Shown: positions 12,801 through 23,702, counted from the first letter of the stretch. The stretch is 64,000 bases of DNA from Pithys albifrons albifrons (GCF_047495875.1 NC_092458.1:111959727-112023726), one strand, 5' to 3'. Numbers and translations are program-made. Notes: a model not told the origin generated them from the sequence alone.

Positions 12801-15800
12801 CCATAAATTCCTCTAGCTCCCTAGCCACTTGTGCTGACCTTTACTTAAACTTCCTCGGATTTGTCATCATCCTTCTGGAAAGCAAGTCCTTCTATGCTAT
12901 TTTTCTCTTCACAGTAGTTTCCAAAAATCCCGTCTGTCCTTAATATTGTGACTTTCACGAGTACAGTCTCACCTCAGTGTCTCTCATTATGAACACCATT
13001 GCTCCTACACAGATTCCACTGATATCTCTCTCATTCAACCTGATGCAAGGCCATTACCCACAATCCTTGCATCCCTCTGCCAGTCCACATAAGGATGTGA
13101 TCAGAAATAATGCAGCTGTGGATTTGAAAAACTACCCAGACTGCCACATTTAACAAAATGGATACAGCATCTTACTGTCAGGCTTTCTCCAATCACCGAA
13201 CTTGAAATCTTTTCTGTAAGGTCTACCTAGAGTACCTGGCAAGATCTGCTCTTTGTTACATTGATGCTCTTAATGCATATAAGCATTTATATTCATAACA
13301 AGACATAAGTGTTATGACAGTATGCAAATGCCTCACAGAACCTACCACATTTCTACTCCCTGCTTGGAAGCAGAGTAATGTCATGCCCATTTTACATGCA
13401 GGAAGGAAGCTGTAATATCAGCCATACCTCTCCCATGAGCAGGCAGCAATGCACCAAAACACAGGGGCCAGATCTTGCCCCCAGGCCTGCCTATTCCAGC
13501 CTGGGCTGGCTCCTCCCCACTTGAAAAGCAGCCATGGATGAATCCTAATCACCTGACAAAGTCACCCGAGAAGGCTGCATAGGTTTCCTCATGTCCAGGG
13601 CCAGAATCACTAAAAGCTTTGCTCTTGCCTCACAGGCCAAGTTTCACACTTGAAGCTCAAAAAAAAAAGGCCTTCAACCTTGCAGCAGATGTTTGTGAAG
13701 CTTCGTGAGCTCCACCCCATCCCGTTCAGGCCTTGGCAGAGACAGTGGCTATGGCAAGAGTGGGAGACGTCTGCTTCTTCCTTGCCTTTGGCACCTCTCT
13801 CTCCTTTTAACACTTCAGATCACTCAACTCAAGAAGCTCCTCGGTTCTTTCAGATTTGAGGGAAAATTTTCCACCTCCACAGAGGATTAAAATTTCAGCT
13901 GCAATGCAGTATGCATTACCATAACACAGACCAAATAAGCCACACCACAGAGAGTAAGTTATTGCTCCTCTTACCTCTCCACAGGGGACTTAGCCCTGTC
14001 TTGCCCTTGGTAAGGGCAGTTTCGGAATTGAAGCTACTGGCTTGGCTCAAAGCTCTTGAGAAGTGTTCATCCACTACTGAACCAATGTCTCCCTGGAAGT
14101 AAGTGAACAGGACGCAGCGAGAGTTAAGGTACTCCATCTCGGCAGGTTGGTCTTTCTCATCCTCCTCTTGCTTGCTGGGATGTGTCACTTCCAGAGATTC
14201 CTGCATCTTGTTGTACACAGCTAACTTCTTCTGGAATTAAAAACAAAACAAAGAAGAGATGCATCAGTGATTCAGTGGCAGCTCAACATATGGTTCCTTT
14301 AATAAAAAATAACTGAGTGCACTGAATATTTATTTCGTAATTAAAGTGGGACTACAGGGATATTTCAGAAAGAAGAGAATACTCACTTAAGAGTCTCTAT
14401 CCCTTTAACACAGATGGACCTGCTTCTCAGGCATGTTTCATAACCACAATTTATCAGCAACAGCTTTCACTCAATACTTTCAAAAGAAAACAGAGAGGCT
14501 CTAACAATTCCTTCCTGACTCCCACCTGGAGAGGATCTCCCCATTAATAAAGGCTAGAGAGGATGAGTCCCTCCCTGTGGAAGGGTGGTCAGAAGCACAG
14601 CATCTGCATTTCACCCATCTAACTGAATATGCACCAGGTTTTCCTGGCTGCACTCTCTCTGCAGAGTGTACATGGCCCCTCACATTTATTCACTTATGAA
14701 GTGGTAAAGATGGGAGAATTTCGTGTTTTCTGAAAACTGCATAAATGCATAAATTTTCACTCATTGCCAAGAGAATTTTTACCATGGGTAAAAATTTATA
14801 GTAGTGATTGGGGTTTGGTTGGGGAGTTCAGGTCTTTTGTTTTGTTTAGTTAGTTGGTTTGGGGTGGTTCTTTGTTGTTTTGAGGTTGGAGGGGTTTTTG
14901 TCCCCTTTTCCTTTTTTCTTTTTATTTTTTTTTTAAACTCCAGCTTCTGGCAAAAAAAAAACCAAAATTCAAGTAATTTAAAAAAAATAAACACATGATC
15001 TGGGGAAAGAGAGGGATTCATAAGTCTGCAAGTATACACCAAAAAATCCATCCCAAACCAAAACCACAGGGAAGTATATTGAAAAAAAAATTTGAAAAAA
15101 ATGCACAAGCCATCTGTGAATGGCTATTTCAGAATCTTCTCTCTCTCTCCCTCAAATCAAACCTGAATGTCAAAATAAATGTGTGTGAAGATCCATTTTG
15201 CATGGAACATATTTTTCAGATGTTCCACTTTACAACTGTTTTCACAAAAAAAAACCCAAAAAACTCTCCCCACAACAGTCAAGCTGCAGGAATCATAGCT
15301 TTTAGCTAGCCAGCCATTTTCACAGCTGACTTTACACACAAGCACTTTCAGGAACCCAAAAACAACTACAGCACATATGCAGAAGTATTCAATAGCATTT
15401 CTATAGAATTACCGTTTGACTTATCTTTAATGGTTTGCTTGGCAACTCTCTAGCACCATCAGAATCTCTCTAAGTTTATGGCTTTTTTACCCTTTTGTCA
15501 GAGTAGTTCTATAGAAAAAGTCAAACAACCATACAGTCTATAAAGTTTCATTTATACAATAAATACATGTCTGATTTAAAAATAATTGAAAGCAATTTCC
15601 TGATCTTGTGTGTCATCAATACATTTACATTTGCTGCTTTCTAAAATCATATAAGCCAATACAAATTCTCCCACTGTAACACAAAACACATACTCTGGAG
15701 CTAAGTTAATTATGAATGATTATTTTAAAAAAGTAATTCTAAGGAAGAACTATTGACAAACGGAATTAAAATCTGTAATACTAAAAGCTTGTAACAGCTA

Positions 15801-18800
15801 AAGGATCTGATGTTCCAGTAACTGATAAATGTAAAACAGCTCAGTAAATACCATTAATTCAGATGTTGTTCACAAACTGCAATGAGGGATACACATAATT
15901 TTATTTCAGTTTGGGACATTCAGGCAACGGGCTCGAATTCAAGTAAATCTGTGCTTCACAAAGCAAGTTACACCGTGGCTCAGCTTAGCACAGTATTAGA
16001 CTTTTGGTTTTATCCCAAGACCCTATATTGTAAAAGGAAAAATTCTGGGACTGATTCATTAAAACAAACAAACAAACAAACCCAAGAAAATCCCACCAAA
16101 TTAAACAAACAGACAAACAAAAGGAAAAAGCGAACTAAAAGTTTTACTAGAAGCACTAAAATTTACTAAAAATGCTAAAATGAAGCACAGTCTGAAGCTC
16201 TGAAACATACTTTTGCAAATGCAGAATTTTGGGTAATTTTTTTTTTTTGGTAAATGCTTTGTGCCTTCTGTAAACAAACAAACATCTCCAAAAAAGTCTC
16301 CTGAGATTTGTTCCTGAAATGCTTAGTAAAGTACCGCTCATAGTGAGCTTCACAGTTTTGCTTAAGTAATCACAGAACAACGAGACTTCAGTAAGACAGA
16401 AACAGTTATAACAATGTGGCATATACAGGAGACACATGCATTAGAAATCTGTAATGCATCTGCCTCAATGACTTGATCATTCTTAAAGGTGCACCATAAC
16501 CCAGAGCCTTTCACAAATACAAGACAAGCGGTTGGGGAGGGTGGTTTTCTCATTTTTGGTTTCAGGTGGGCTTTGTTCTTCAAGTAGAGACAAAGTATGA
16601 AAGAGATCTTTACAGAAGTCCAAACAGACACTGATTATCACATCTCAGCTGCAGTGTTTCTGCCTGTCCTTGAACAACTTGACAAGTTGATTTACATTGT
16701 TACAGGTACACTACTTGTATTTATACTGCAGTTATGCAAATACATATACAAGCACGCAATTATATACAGAAATACACCATTTAATATCGCCCCTGGCTTG
16801 ACTTGGTTATCAGGAAGGAAGTCTTTCAGTGTTCCTATACAGGGACTGAAGCTCAGGAAATTAAAACTTATCTCCAGAGTTGCTTCTCTGTGCAGGAATG
16901 TTCCCCCTTCCACAGCCTAAGAATCTAATTCATTTTCCATTTCAACTCTCTTCCCTCCCCTCCAGTCCATGGGCAGTCATTACAAGATGCTCTGAGCACT
17001 CACTCCTTTCAAAAACACCAAATCTGACCTTTATTAAATGTAAAAAAAGATGGTAGGACTGACAAACAAGTACTTGTGCATGGATTAAAGTTATTTACAG
17101 TGAAAAGTTTGTGTTTTGTGGAGAACTTTCTACAAACAATGAGAGTTCTAAATTAATAGATTTTTCAAAATGGCATCAAGCCTGTGATCAGAGACAGATA
17201 CAATTAATTTATATTTCAGGCAGAAATTATCAGCGTGTAAATGGTAAATTCTTTAAATTATAGACCACAGTGAGATAAAGTGACACAAGTTTTCCTTGTG
17301 TGCAATGTATATACATCCTTTCCATTGTACATATCTTCTAATAAGGGGGGGGAAGGATGTTTCCCCCAACTCATTTAAAATACCTTGTTTGCACATGAAT
17401 TCCATAATTTTTGTTCTGAACTTAAGTGTAATCTTCTCATAGCATTTCTGACTGCACTTGTGTGAGTGAAAAAGTATGCAAGCCCATCAGCTGCTAAATG
17501 AATTTGTCCCATCATGGGATGTGAGGGAACAAAAACGAACACCAGGTTAGGTTTCTGGTAACCAATCTGGGCTAGTCCAGTTTCACTTGTACTTTTTCAT
17601 ATGAACAACTCTGGCATATATTTAAGCAGCCAACAGTTGTCTGTAGATGACAGTGTTAACTCTTGTGTGAATGTTAACTACTTTAATATATTAATAAAAT
17701 TCACCTCTCTTTTCCTTACTAACTAGAGATTGATATCAAGCAGCCTCTGAAAAACAAAACAAATACAAAATCTTATCCAAAACCTAGAATACAGAATTTA
17801 AAGTCAGCCTAGCATACTAGGAAGTAGGAAATTCAGTGTCTATAGCACCTGATACCAGTTTAGACAATAGACCCCAGGTCACGGCTGAAATGGCACAACC
17901 TTTGCATAAATAGTGCTGTACAGCATGGGCTTAACTCAGCTTCAACCAATTTTGTTTTTTATTTCCTATATTCACAAACAGGCCCTTTCTAAGAAAACTG
18001 AAATCTTTAACTGTAAGCCATATAATAACAGATAGCTAAAGGTCAACAGCACATTACCACTGAAAAGGTAATATTAAAAAACAGGTTTTCTGAATAAGCA
18101 TCATCCTCTCTTCCAAAGGAACACTGACCACTTTTAAAAGCTTGTGGTCCAAAATCTCACAGAAAATCCCTGCCTTGAAGATTCCTGTTATTTTCTGACA
18201 TAGCGTACCCAGAACCAAGCAGAATGGTTCTCATGCAGTGAAATGCTGGCCACATTAAAGTCAGTGGCAAAAGTCCAACTGACTTCAAGGGTCCCAGTTC
18301 TCACGCAGGGTGTCTGGTAAAAATGTCAGAGCATTCCTCTTTGCAAACTGAAATAAATTCACTTCCAGCTGAAACCAGCTAGTAAGCAGCAAAAGAGAAA
18401 AAAACAAACCAAAACAACAAAAAAAAACCTCTCCCAAAAAAAACCTCACACACCACACTTGAGAACAGAGAAAGTTTTACTTTAGCCAAGTTTGAATCAG
18501 AAATTCAGGCCAGCTCTTATTTTTCATGTAAGCTGGTTGCCTATTCCTACAACTTAGTATCTCCATACATGCCATCATACAGCATATGGTCCTTTATGCT
18601 CCCAAGCACGAAAGTCTGGTGTGCCTGCGGCCACCTGTTACAGATTTTCCATTACGAGAGAAAGAACAGGAACCAAAAATAAAGAATAACTACACTGAGG
18701 AAACACTATATGACCCTATCCTGAGAAAAAGGCTGTCATTTGAAATAAGCTTCTGAGAAGGAATTCCAGCAACAAACTTGAGGCAAATCATGGACACTTC

Positions 18801-21800
18801 CTCCATTTGTGAAGCTGCCTGCAAGGCAGGCTCCTATTGATAACATAGAAAATATTCAAGGAAGAAGAGAATTCTAAGCAATCAGGCCATCAAATGCTGG
18901 GTCTGAAAGCAGTATTTATGGCATGCCCTGAAAGCATGAAATGGTAACTTCTACCCACACAAATGAGCAAGGCAAGAGCTGGCTTTCAGGTGAGCCATTG
19001 GATTTGCAGCCGTATAGCCTACAGCTCCTGCCCTGCTCTGCTAATGGAAGGAAGTGGTGAAAAAGGAATGAATTTTTACATCTTTTGCTGTACACGTAAA
19101 CAGAGGCGTACCATTAAAGTCTAAAAGTCTATTTTTATGTAGGTAGAGGAAGATCAAATAGCATTTGGTACCAAACACAATGATAGTGTAAAGTGAGCCA
19201 AACTTTTAGAATCAGTGGAGTCTTGTAGGGTTAAACCAAACTGAACAAACCAACAAAATCCCACACATAAGACAAGAATTAATCCAAGTTTTAGATCCTG
19301 TATGTCTGAGAATAGCCTTTAAAGGTAAGTTATATAGGTCTGATTCAGTTTCCAGAGAAGTCAGCAGTGGAGCTAACACCAGGGTTCAGGAGTAGCCTTG
19401 AGAAATAATCTGAACTGAAAAAGCTGAATATAAAGCTAGCCTTTGCTGTTATCTGCTGTTAGACATTGCAGACTGCCACACAACATAAGCAGTATAAGCC
19501 CATCCTCAGAACTTGTAAGCACATGATACAAAGAACTTCACGGGAAAAACAAGTTACAGTAATGGAACTGGGGTTGAGTTAGAGCCAGCTGACACGACGC
19601 TAAATATGACCTGTCCTTGTGTGCAACGTTGTTAGTTTGGAAGGAAGAACTCAGTTAGTGACCTAATTTGCTAATGAAGACAAGCCCTTATCTGGAAAAC
19701 GTTTGTCTACAGCACTGCCAGCACTTAAGCATATCACAAGTCTTTATGCAAGATTTTGATTTAGCAAGGACAGTGTTGGCTTAGATGTTGGCTTACAACT
19801 ACATACCATGGAAAAATTCCAAAACTACCATTTACTGTAACATCCAATTTCAAAAGTCTTAAGCTCAGGTGTTAGTGAGCCAACATGAACCCTACCTTAG
19901 CCTCAGCTTTGCAGACTGCTCTACCTGGCCTGACAGGACAAGACAAGCCGTCACTATGTTTCATGTGCACCGAGAATACAATGGGATTCTTCAGCAATTA
20001 TGTGTTTCCAAAGCCTCTTAGAATTCCATTACATCCATTCCTCATCCAACCCATAGGAAAGCCAAAACTTACTACTACAGCTGCACAGCCCCTCAGGAAA
20101 GCATATGATGAAGAGCATTTTAACTTTGCCATTTTGCAGGGTTTTACCCTCATGCAGGCACATATCCTCACCAGAGACAGAAACACATTCATATTCTATC
20201 ACCGGCACACACTCGCGCTGTCTTTTGGCAAAGTATGGAAATCCAGATTTATCTGCACAATTAGGGCCACACCCCATTTTCATCAGTTCCTTCTGGCTTC
20301 ATATTAACAGGTATCCAACTATATTTCCGTTACTTCCCTCCAGCAAACACACTGGACTTGAGCAATCTCAAAGATCTAAAGTGCTAAGCCTCCATTCCCA
20401 TTAACATTCAATTGGAATTCCAGCTTCGGTCCATTAAGAGCTCTTAAAAAAAAAAATCCCATCTAAATTAATTTGCCCGCAAGTCCTTTCCTGGCTAAGG
20501 ATCAGTGCAAGCTAAGTTTCCAGAAATTCTACCCTTCTGTGCAAGTTAAAAAATCAGTTCTGTGCTGATTTTAAGGGAGGAAAAAATACAGACACAGAAA
20601 AGTGGGAATAACTTTAGAGCAGGGAAACTTTAAAAAGGCACAATGGACCATCCCCTAAAAAGACATTTCTGCACAACCCAGGTGCACATTAGTCCATAAT
20701 TTAAAAGCAGTCTGAGACCTCTCATTAAAAACAGACAAGCAAAAAAACAAAGCCAAGAAAAAAGGAGACAGCCATTTGTAACCTCCTTCACTGCAGAGCA
20801 GTGACACAATGTCAGTCACTTGCTGAAGGCACTTCTCCTGCCCCAGGTATGCAGCATGAGACCTACAGAAACACAATGAGTTTGGCTCTCCAGAGAGACA
20901 CCACAGCCCAGAACTTGAGCCTACACATCTGGAACAGCAGCTCCACATCTAAGGAGCTGCATCGCTCTTTAAAGGATAGAAACTGATGCAGAAAGCCGAC
21001 ATAATCAATTACATGTCTGAGATGGCTTTACTGCAAACACCTGTGAAGATACAAAAGCTTTAGCAACACACCTACATCTAGCACTGAGTACAAAAGGAAA
21101 GTCAAGGGAAACGCAGCAAGAAGAGCTTTCTCTCTCAGACAACAAACCAAAAGACACCAGAGCAAGTCCAGCACCACTGAAAAATGCTTTGGTGGAGTCC
21201 TCGGATATTTTAAGGGTGAGCTCCACTTTATCAGCTCCAATGCAGAGCCTTATTTTAAGATATCTCAATAATTCATCTTCCCTCACTGTTATTTTTAAAC
21301 CACAGTTTTGATTCCAGCAAAGAGGAACATTCTTTAAAATGGCCATCATCCTCATGAAGAATACAGCAGCATTTTACATGTTGAACACATGTGTCAGAAG
21401 AACCAAAAACCTGGCAACAGATTCTTCATCCTTCCTTCTTACGCTCTCTACCAGTTGATTAAATGTCTCTGACAGGACAATTCTGAAGGAACAGAAGAGC
21501 TTTGCAAAATGCCATACATTACCCAAACAATAAATCTTTTCACTATGACTGCAGATGCATGAGGAGCTCAATCTATGTTTACTTTTTTAATTTAGAAAAT
21601 ATTGGATTCAGAGAAAATACATAAACTGCTCTAAAGTTAGCAGCTGCTAGAATCAGAGAGTGCAGGACTTTTAGTTCAGCAACAGCAGCTGTTTTTCAGT
21701 CTGACATTTAACTGGGGTGTGAAGACCCTCCAGCTTCAATTATTTCATAAAGCTGGTGCAAACAGGATTAACTAAACCCAATTGTCACTAATGTGTAGGA

Positions 21801-23465
21801 GAGGCAGTTTAGGAAGTTTTTAGGTGGAAATGGAACATATAGTGTCAGTTAAGACTCATGAGCTGTACTGGCTCATCAGAACTATCTTCGTGTCTCGCCT
21901 TGCTTATCTACTTCCACTTGTTAAGTAGCACAACCCGCAAGAAGTCAATTTATCTCAAATGATTTCAAGAAACTTTGGTTTTTATTATGATGCCTCTGTG
22001 ATATTTCATATATGGTTCTACTTTCAGTTGAAGGAGAAGCTTCATGATTACTCTTAAAAGTAAAAAGCAATTGCACTTGAGTATGACACAGCTACTAATG
22101 ATCATTTAATAGATTTTTCAGATAAGTACGCATTCTGTAAATCTGGAGGAGAAATACAGATGATCACCTTCAGAGTTAAACGTCAAAAAGCTCAGCAAAG
22201 TTTCAATTGTAGTTTTCTACTTCTCGGTCTCTTGTCAGAGAGTCAGGTTATTAGATATTATTTATTTATTTTCCCTCCAAATCACACAAGTTAACAACGG
22301 GAGCTCCACATATTCAAAACGAATAGATGGAAGGATCTGCAAGCAGTGACCTAGATTAGAGAAAAAAATAACAGCAAATGCACGATGTAGCAGACAGAAC
22401 TCACAAGTTTTCCAGCGCTTGCCTTTACAGTGAACAACGTAAGCAAACTGGACAAGTTCACTGGGGTATCATTTCTGCAAACGGGTTTTGTCTCCCAACA
22501 ATAAAGGAAAAAAAAACAGCAATACACGATCGGAATTTTAATGTTTTAGCCCATACTAGTGACTCCCAGGCAAGCTGATATTAGGGGTCACTTCCCATGT
22601 ACGGAGAAAACAATCTTCATGGATAATAATGATTAAACCTTATGGAATGCAGCAACAACCAAAAAATGTATTCTCAGATGACTACATTAGGGCCAAGTCA
22701 ATATTAGTCCCACTTCACCCACGCACTGCATAGTCTAAAAATGCTGTCAGCCTGATAAGAATTTCCTGATTCACTAAAAAAAAAAAAAAATACATCTGAT
22801 CACCAAATTCAGCTGGAAACTCGCCGGAGACGATCTTCAGGAGCGCCGGGGTGAGTGGCGCGGCGCGCCCCGTCCGTGGGGAGCAGTGCGGGTCCCCTCC
22901 CGCCGGCGGGCGGAGGTTCCGCCCGTGTGCGCACCCGCGGGGCCAAAGGAGCTGCTCAGCACCGGCAAAGGGGGCGAGAGGGGAGGGTCGACGTAAGGAA
23001 CGACGGCGGAGAGAAGGGAGAGAGAAGAATGAGAACTTTCTCCCCTTGCTCCACTCCATCTGAGCAAGCCAACACCCACTCTCCTAAATATAAAAATTTT
23101 GGGGGAAAATATTTTTCCTCTTTAAAAACAGGTCTTACCCGGCTCTGTTGCTCTGGGGCACCCTCACCAGCTCCCCGCATCTCCAAATCAGGCCGGCGGC
23201 TGCAGAGCGCATCGCTGGCTGGCCGGGGTGGAGGTCTGCGCCCCGGCCGGCCAGCGATGCACTGCTCAGCCCGCTGACGGTGGCGGGGAGGGGAGCACCC
23301 CAAAAAGCCCCTCCACCTCCCCGTCCTCCCCATCACAGCCACTTGTCCTTCCTTCACTTCCCCGCGCCTCACCTGCGCGCAGCCCGCCGCGGGTGCAGCC
23401 AGATAGCGGGGCGCCCCGCACGCCGCCGGGGCGGGCTGCTGCATGGCCACGTCCGAGCAGCTCAT
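803..23465 (-). CDS. VGLL3: VGLL3, vestigial-like family member 3 (gene level, four coding exons)
   Basis: The coding sequence joins 23465-23373, 14230-13975, 8511-8011 and 846-803 on the minus strand, giving 894 bases and 297 residues. VGLL3 is a nuclear cofactor without its own DNA-binding domain. It binds TEAD transcription factors through the Tondu motif and influences muscle, fat and sex-biased immune gene programmes (family knowledge). Seen here: the N-terminus [10 protein letters not shown]; an acidic stretch near residues 52-56; the Tondu motif at about 64-92 with V84-x-x-H87-F88; proline runs at 139-143 and 178-182; a His-rich stretch at 208-221; a conserved block at 243-284 (RIPAPQCD through FDTG); and the C-terminus [13 protein letters not shown]. 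Human VGLL3 is about 326 residues, and the difference lies mainly in shorter acidic and histidine tracts. All junctions are GT-AG and in phase. The paralogue VGLL2 is less likely because the N-terminus, the [14 protein letters not shown] context and the C-terminus fit VGLL3. Confidence 0.97.
3730..4250 (-). mobile_element. CR1 LINE fragment with the end of its ORF2 (minus strand)
   Basis: The left end shows the CR1 terminal repeat in reverse (ATCATAGAATCATAGAA) followed by the usual GTTGGGTTGGAAAAGACCTC stretch. On the minus strand a relic of the ORF2 C-terminus is readable: [18 protein letters not shown], then [16 protein letters not shown]. The element is 5'-truncated, as most avian CR1 copies are, and ends near 4250. 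It is inserted in VGLL3 intron 3 in the sense orientation. Confidence 0.93.
6172..6470 (-). mobile_element. 5S rRNA-derived element, SINE-like (minus strand)
   Basis: Read on the minus strand, 6470-6368 resembles 5S rRNA. It keeps AAGCTAAGCAGGGTC (A-box region), ATTAGTACTTGGATGGGAG (C-box region) and the 3' end GGGTGCTGTAGG, while the first part of the 5S gene is diverged. It continues without a break into about 190 bases of structured non-5S sequence and ends in a CA-type simple repeat at about 6174-6192. A 5S-derived head, a body and a simple tail is the layout of 5S-class (SINE3-type) SINEs. A 5S pseudogene carrying some spacer is the alternative. No clear target-site duplication was found. 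Confidence 0.7.
6368..6470 (-). pseudogene. 5S rRNA-like sequence (head of the element)
   Basis: About 100 of the roughly 120 bases of 5S rRNA are recognisable on the minus strand, in the sense orientation of VGLL3. The internal promoter boxes look largely intact. The 5' third has substitutions and the pairing partner of the terminal stem is lost, so it is not a functional 5S gene. Confidence 0.8.
8011..8511 (-). CDS. VGLL3: VGLL3 coding exon 3 (residues 117-284, split codons at both ends)
   Basis: The exon is 501 bases between a pyrimidine-rich CTACCAG acceptor and an ACAG|GTAAGA donor, phase 1 at both ends. The frame reads [20 protein letters not shown], then a proline run, [15 protein letters not shown], a second proline run, [15 protein letters not shown], a His-rich segment, then [14 protein letters not shown] and [20 protein letters not shown]. 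It aligns with human VGLL3 along its length. The His-rich part is [19 protein letters not shown], lacking the longer uninterrupted His run of human. Most of the middle is expected to be disordered. The C-terminal block is conserved across VGLL2 and VGLL3. Confidence 0.96.
8655..9086 (-). mobile_element. Degraded CR1 relic interrupted by an A/C-rich tract
   Basis: The part GATCATCTAGCCCAATCTCC and the later TTGTTCAGGACTATGTCCAG are CR1 3' end sequence in reverse orientation. After an A/C-rich run at about 8814-8886 the element resumes with an ORF2 C-terminal relic (on the minus strand [18 protein letters not shown]). The terminal 8-bp repeat is gone, so this copy is older than the one at 3730. 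Confidence 0.8.
8814..8886 (+). repeat. A/C-rich low-complexity tract inside the CR1 relic
   Basis: The plus strand is runs of A broken by CC, CA or AC dinucleotides. It sits where CR1 normally has a short unique stretch, so it is an expansion or insertion within the relic. Confidence 0.75.
11490..11745 (+). repeat. A/C-rich tract containing a three-copy tandem repeat
   Basis: Three nearly identical units begin at 11535, 11603 and 11655 with CCTCCAACAGCACTGCAATG and continue TGATAAAATCAGGACACC. They are separated by A-runs of different length, giving periods of 68 and 52 bases. The third unit differs by one base (GACGCC instead of GACACC). The near identity of the units implies recent duplication, probably by slippage between the flanking A-runs. 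Confidence 0.9.
12011..12120 (-). mobile_element. Short CR1 3' end relic
   Basis: The sequence AATCATAACACAGTTTGGGC is followed by GATCATCTAGTTCCAAGCC and GGGCAGGGACACTTTCAACT, the reverse of a CR1 3' end. About 110 bases survive. Confidence 0.85.
13975..14230 (-). CDS. VGLL3: VGLL3 coding exon 2, Tondu/TEAD-binding exon (residues 32-116 plus one base)
   Basis: The exon is 256 bases, starting [10 protein letters not shown] after an ATTCCAG acceptor with a T-rich tract and ending ...LSPLWR plus G before GTAAGAGG (phase 1). It carries the Tondu motif, [18 protein letters not shown] followed by [13 protein letters not shown]. The conserved VxxHF core is the peptide that docks on TEAD (family knowledge). 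The acidic segment before it reads [14 protein letters not shown], several glutamates shorter than in human VGLL3. This is the most conserved part of the gene and fixes its identity. Confidence 0.97.
14800..14940 (+). repeat. G/T-rich low-complexity tract
   Basis: The plus strand is dominated by GGTTTGG, TTGGGG and TTTTG words followed by a T-run. This is the opposite strand bias to most low-complexity tracts in the gene. Confidence 0.8.
16060..16125 (+). repeat. (AAAC)n microsatellite and flanking A/C-rich DNA
   Basis: Four to five AAAC units begin near 16063, followed by imperfect AAAC and AGAC units to about 16125. Confidence 0.85.
18250..18305. repeat. Possible ancient CR1/L3-type repeat trace
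   Basis: The stretch contains AAAGTCAGTGGCAAAAGTCC followed by AACTGACTTCAAGGGTCCCA. The paired 'AAGTCAATGG' and 'TTGACTTCAATGGG' words are typical of old amniote CR1/L3-like repeats (recollection of the family, not a search). Very diverged. Confidence 0.35.
23209..23260. repeat. GC-rich inverted repeat (hairpin) in intron 1
   Basis: The arms 23209-23228 and 23241-23260 are each 20 bases and complementary at 19 of 20 positions, with a 12-base loop. The arm begins GCATCGCTGG. GAGC and GCTC just outside could extend the stem past a small bulge. It lies about 110 bases downstream of the exon 1 donor and would be present in VGLL3 pre-mRNA. Confidence 0.9.
23373..23465 (-). CDS. VGLL3: VGLL3 coding exon 1 (residues 1-31)
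   Basis: The exon encodes [10 protein letters not shown] and continues to ...PAAGCAQ, ending on a complete codon (phase 0) before a CAG|GTGAGG donor. The ATG at 23465 has G at -3, an acceptable start context. It matches the family N-terminus, in which human begins MSC followed by a Pro/Ala/Tyr-rich stretch. No ATG lies upstream in frame. A TAA at 23621-23619 closes the frame inside the TATA box, so the region between is open but has only GTG/CTG codons as possible starts. The second Met, residue 8, is a possible weak alternative start. The exon lies in the CpG island and is much more GC-rich than the other exons. Confidence 0.93.
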
Positions 23466-23617
23466 GGCCGCGGCCGCCCCGCGCCACCGCCGTCTCCCCC
23501 TTCCTCTTCTTCCTCCTTCTTCTGCTCCTTGTCCTCCGCACAGGGCGGCCGCGGCGAGGCGCCGCGCAGCCCCGGCCGCCAGCGCATCTTCGGCGGCCGC
23601 CGCGCCCCGCGCCCGCA

Positions 23618-23624
23618 CTTATAG
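23618..23624 (-). promoter_or_regulatory. VGLL3: TATA box of VGLL3
   Basis: On the minus strand CTATAAG lies in otherwise GC-only sequence. It would place transcription start near 23590, giving a 5' UTR of about 125 bases before the ATG at 23465. GC boxes follow further upstream. Confidence 0.6.
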
Positions 23625-23702
23625 CGCGGCGGCGGCAGCGCGGGGCGCCCCGGCGGCAGCTGCGGCGGCAGCGCCGAGAGGGCGGGGACGGGACCGCACC
23701 TC

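Larger units (their letters stand above)
8512..13974 (-). other. VGLL3 intron 2 (5.46 kb)
   Basis: This is a GT-AG intron between coding exons 2 and 3. It contains CR1 relics at 8655-9086 and 12011-12120, A/C-rich low-complexity DNA at about 11490-11745 and a three-copy tandem repeat inside that tract. No exon or RNA gene is visible in the remainder. Confidence 0.9.
14231..23372 (-). other. VGLL3 intron 1 (9.14 kb)
   Basis: The donor GTGAGG lies in the CpG island and the acceptor TTCCAG is at 14231-14236. The intron holds a G/T-rich tract at 14800-14940, an (AAAC)n run at about 16063-16082, A/C-rich DNA at about 18390-18455, a possible ancient repeat at 18250-18305, a poly-A run at about 22776-22790 and a GC hairpin at 23209-23260. 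No other exon is supported. Confidence 0.9.

Noticed and set aside
19885..20307. 140-codon open frame on the plus strand inside intron 1
   Set aside because: Antisense to VGLL3, with no recognisable domain and no conserved-looking motif. An overlapping opposite frame is equally open.
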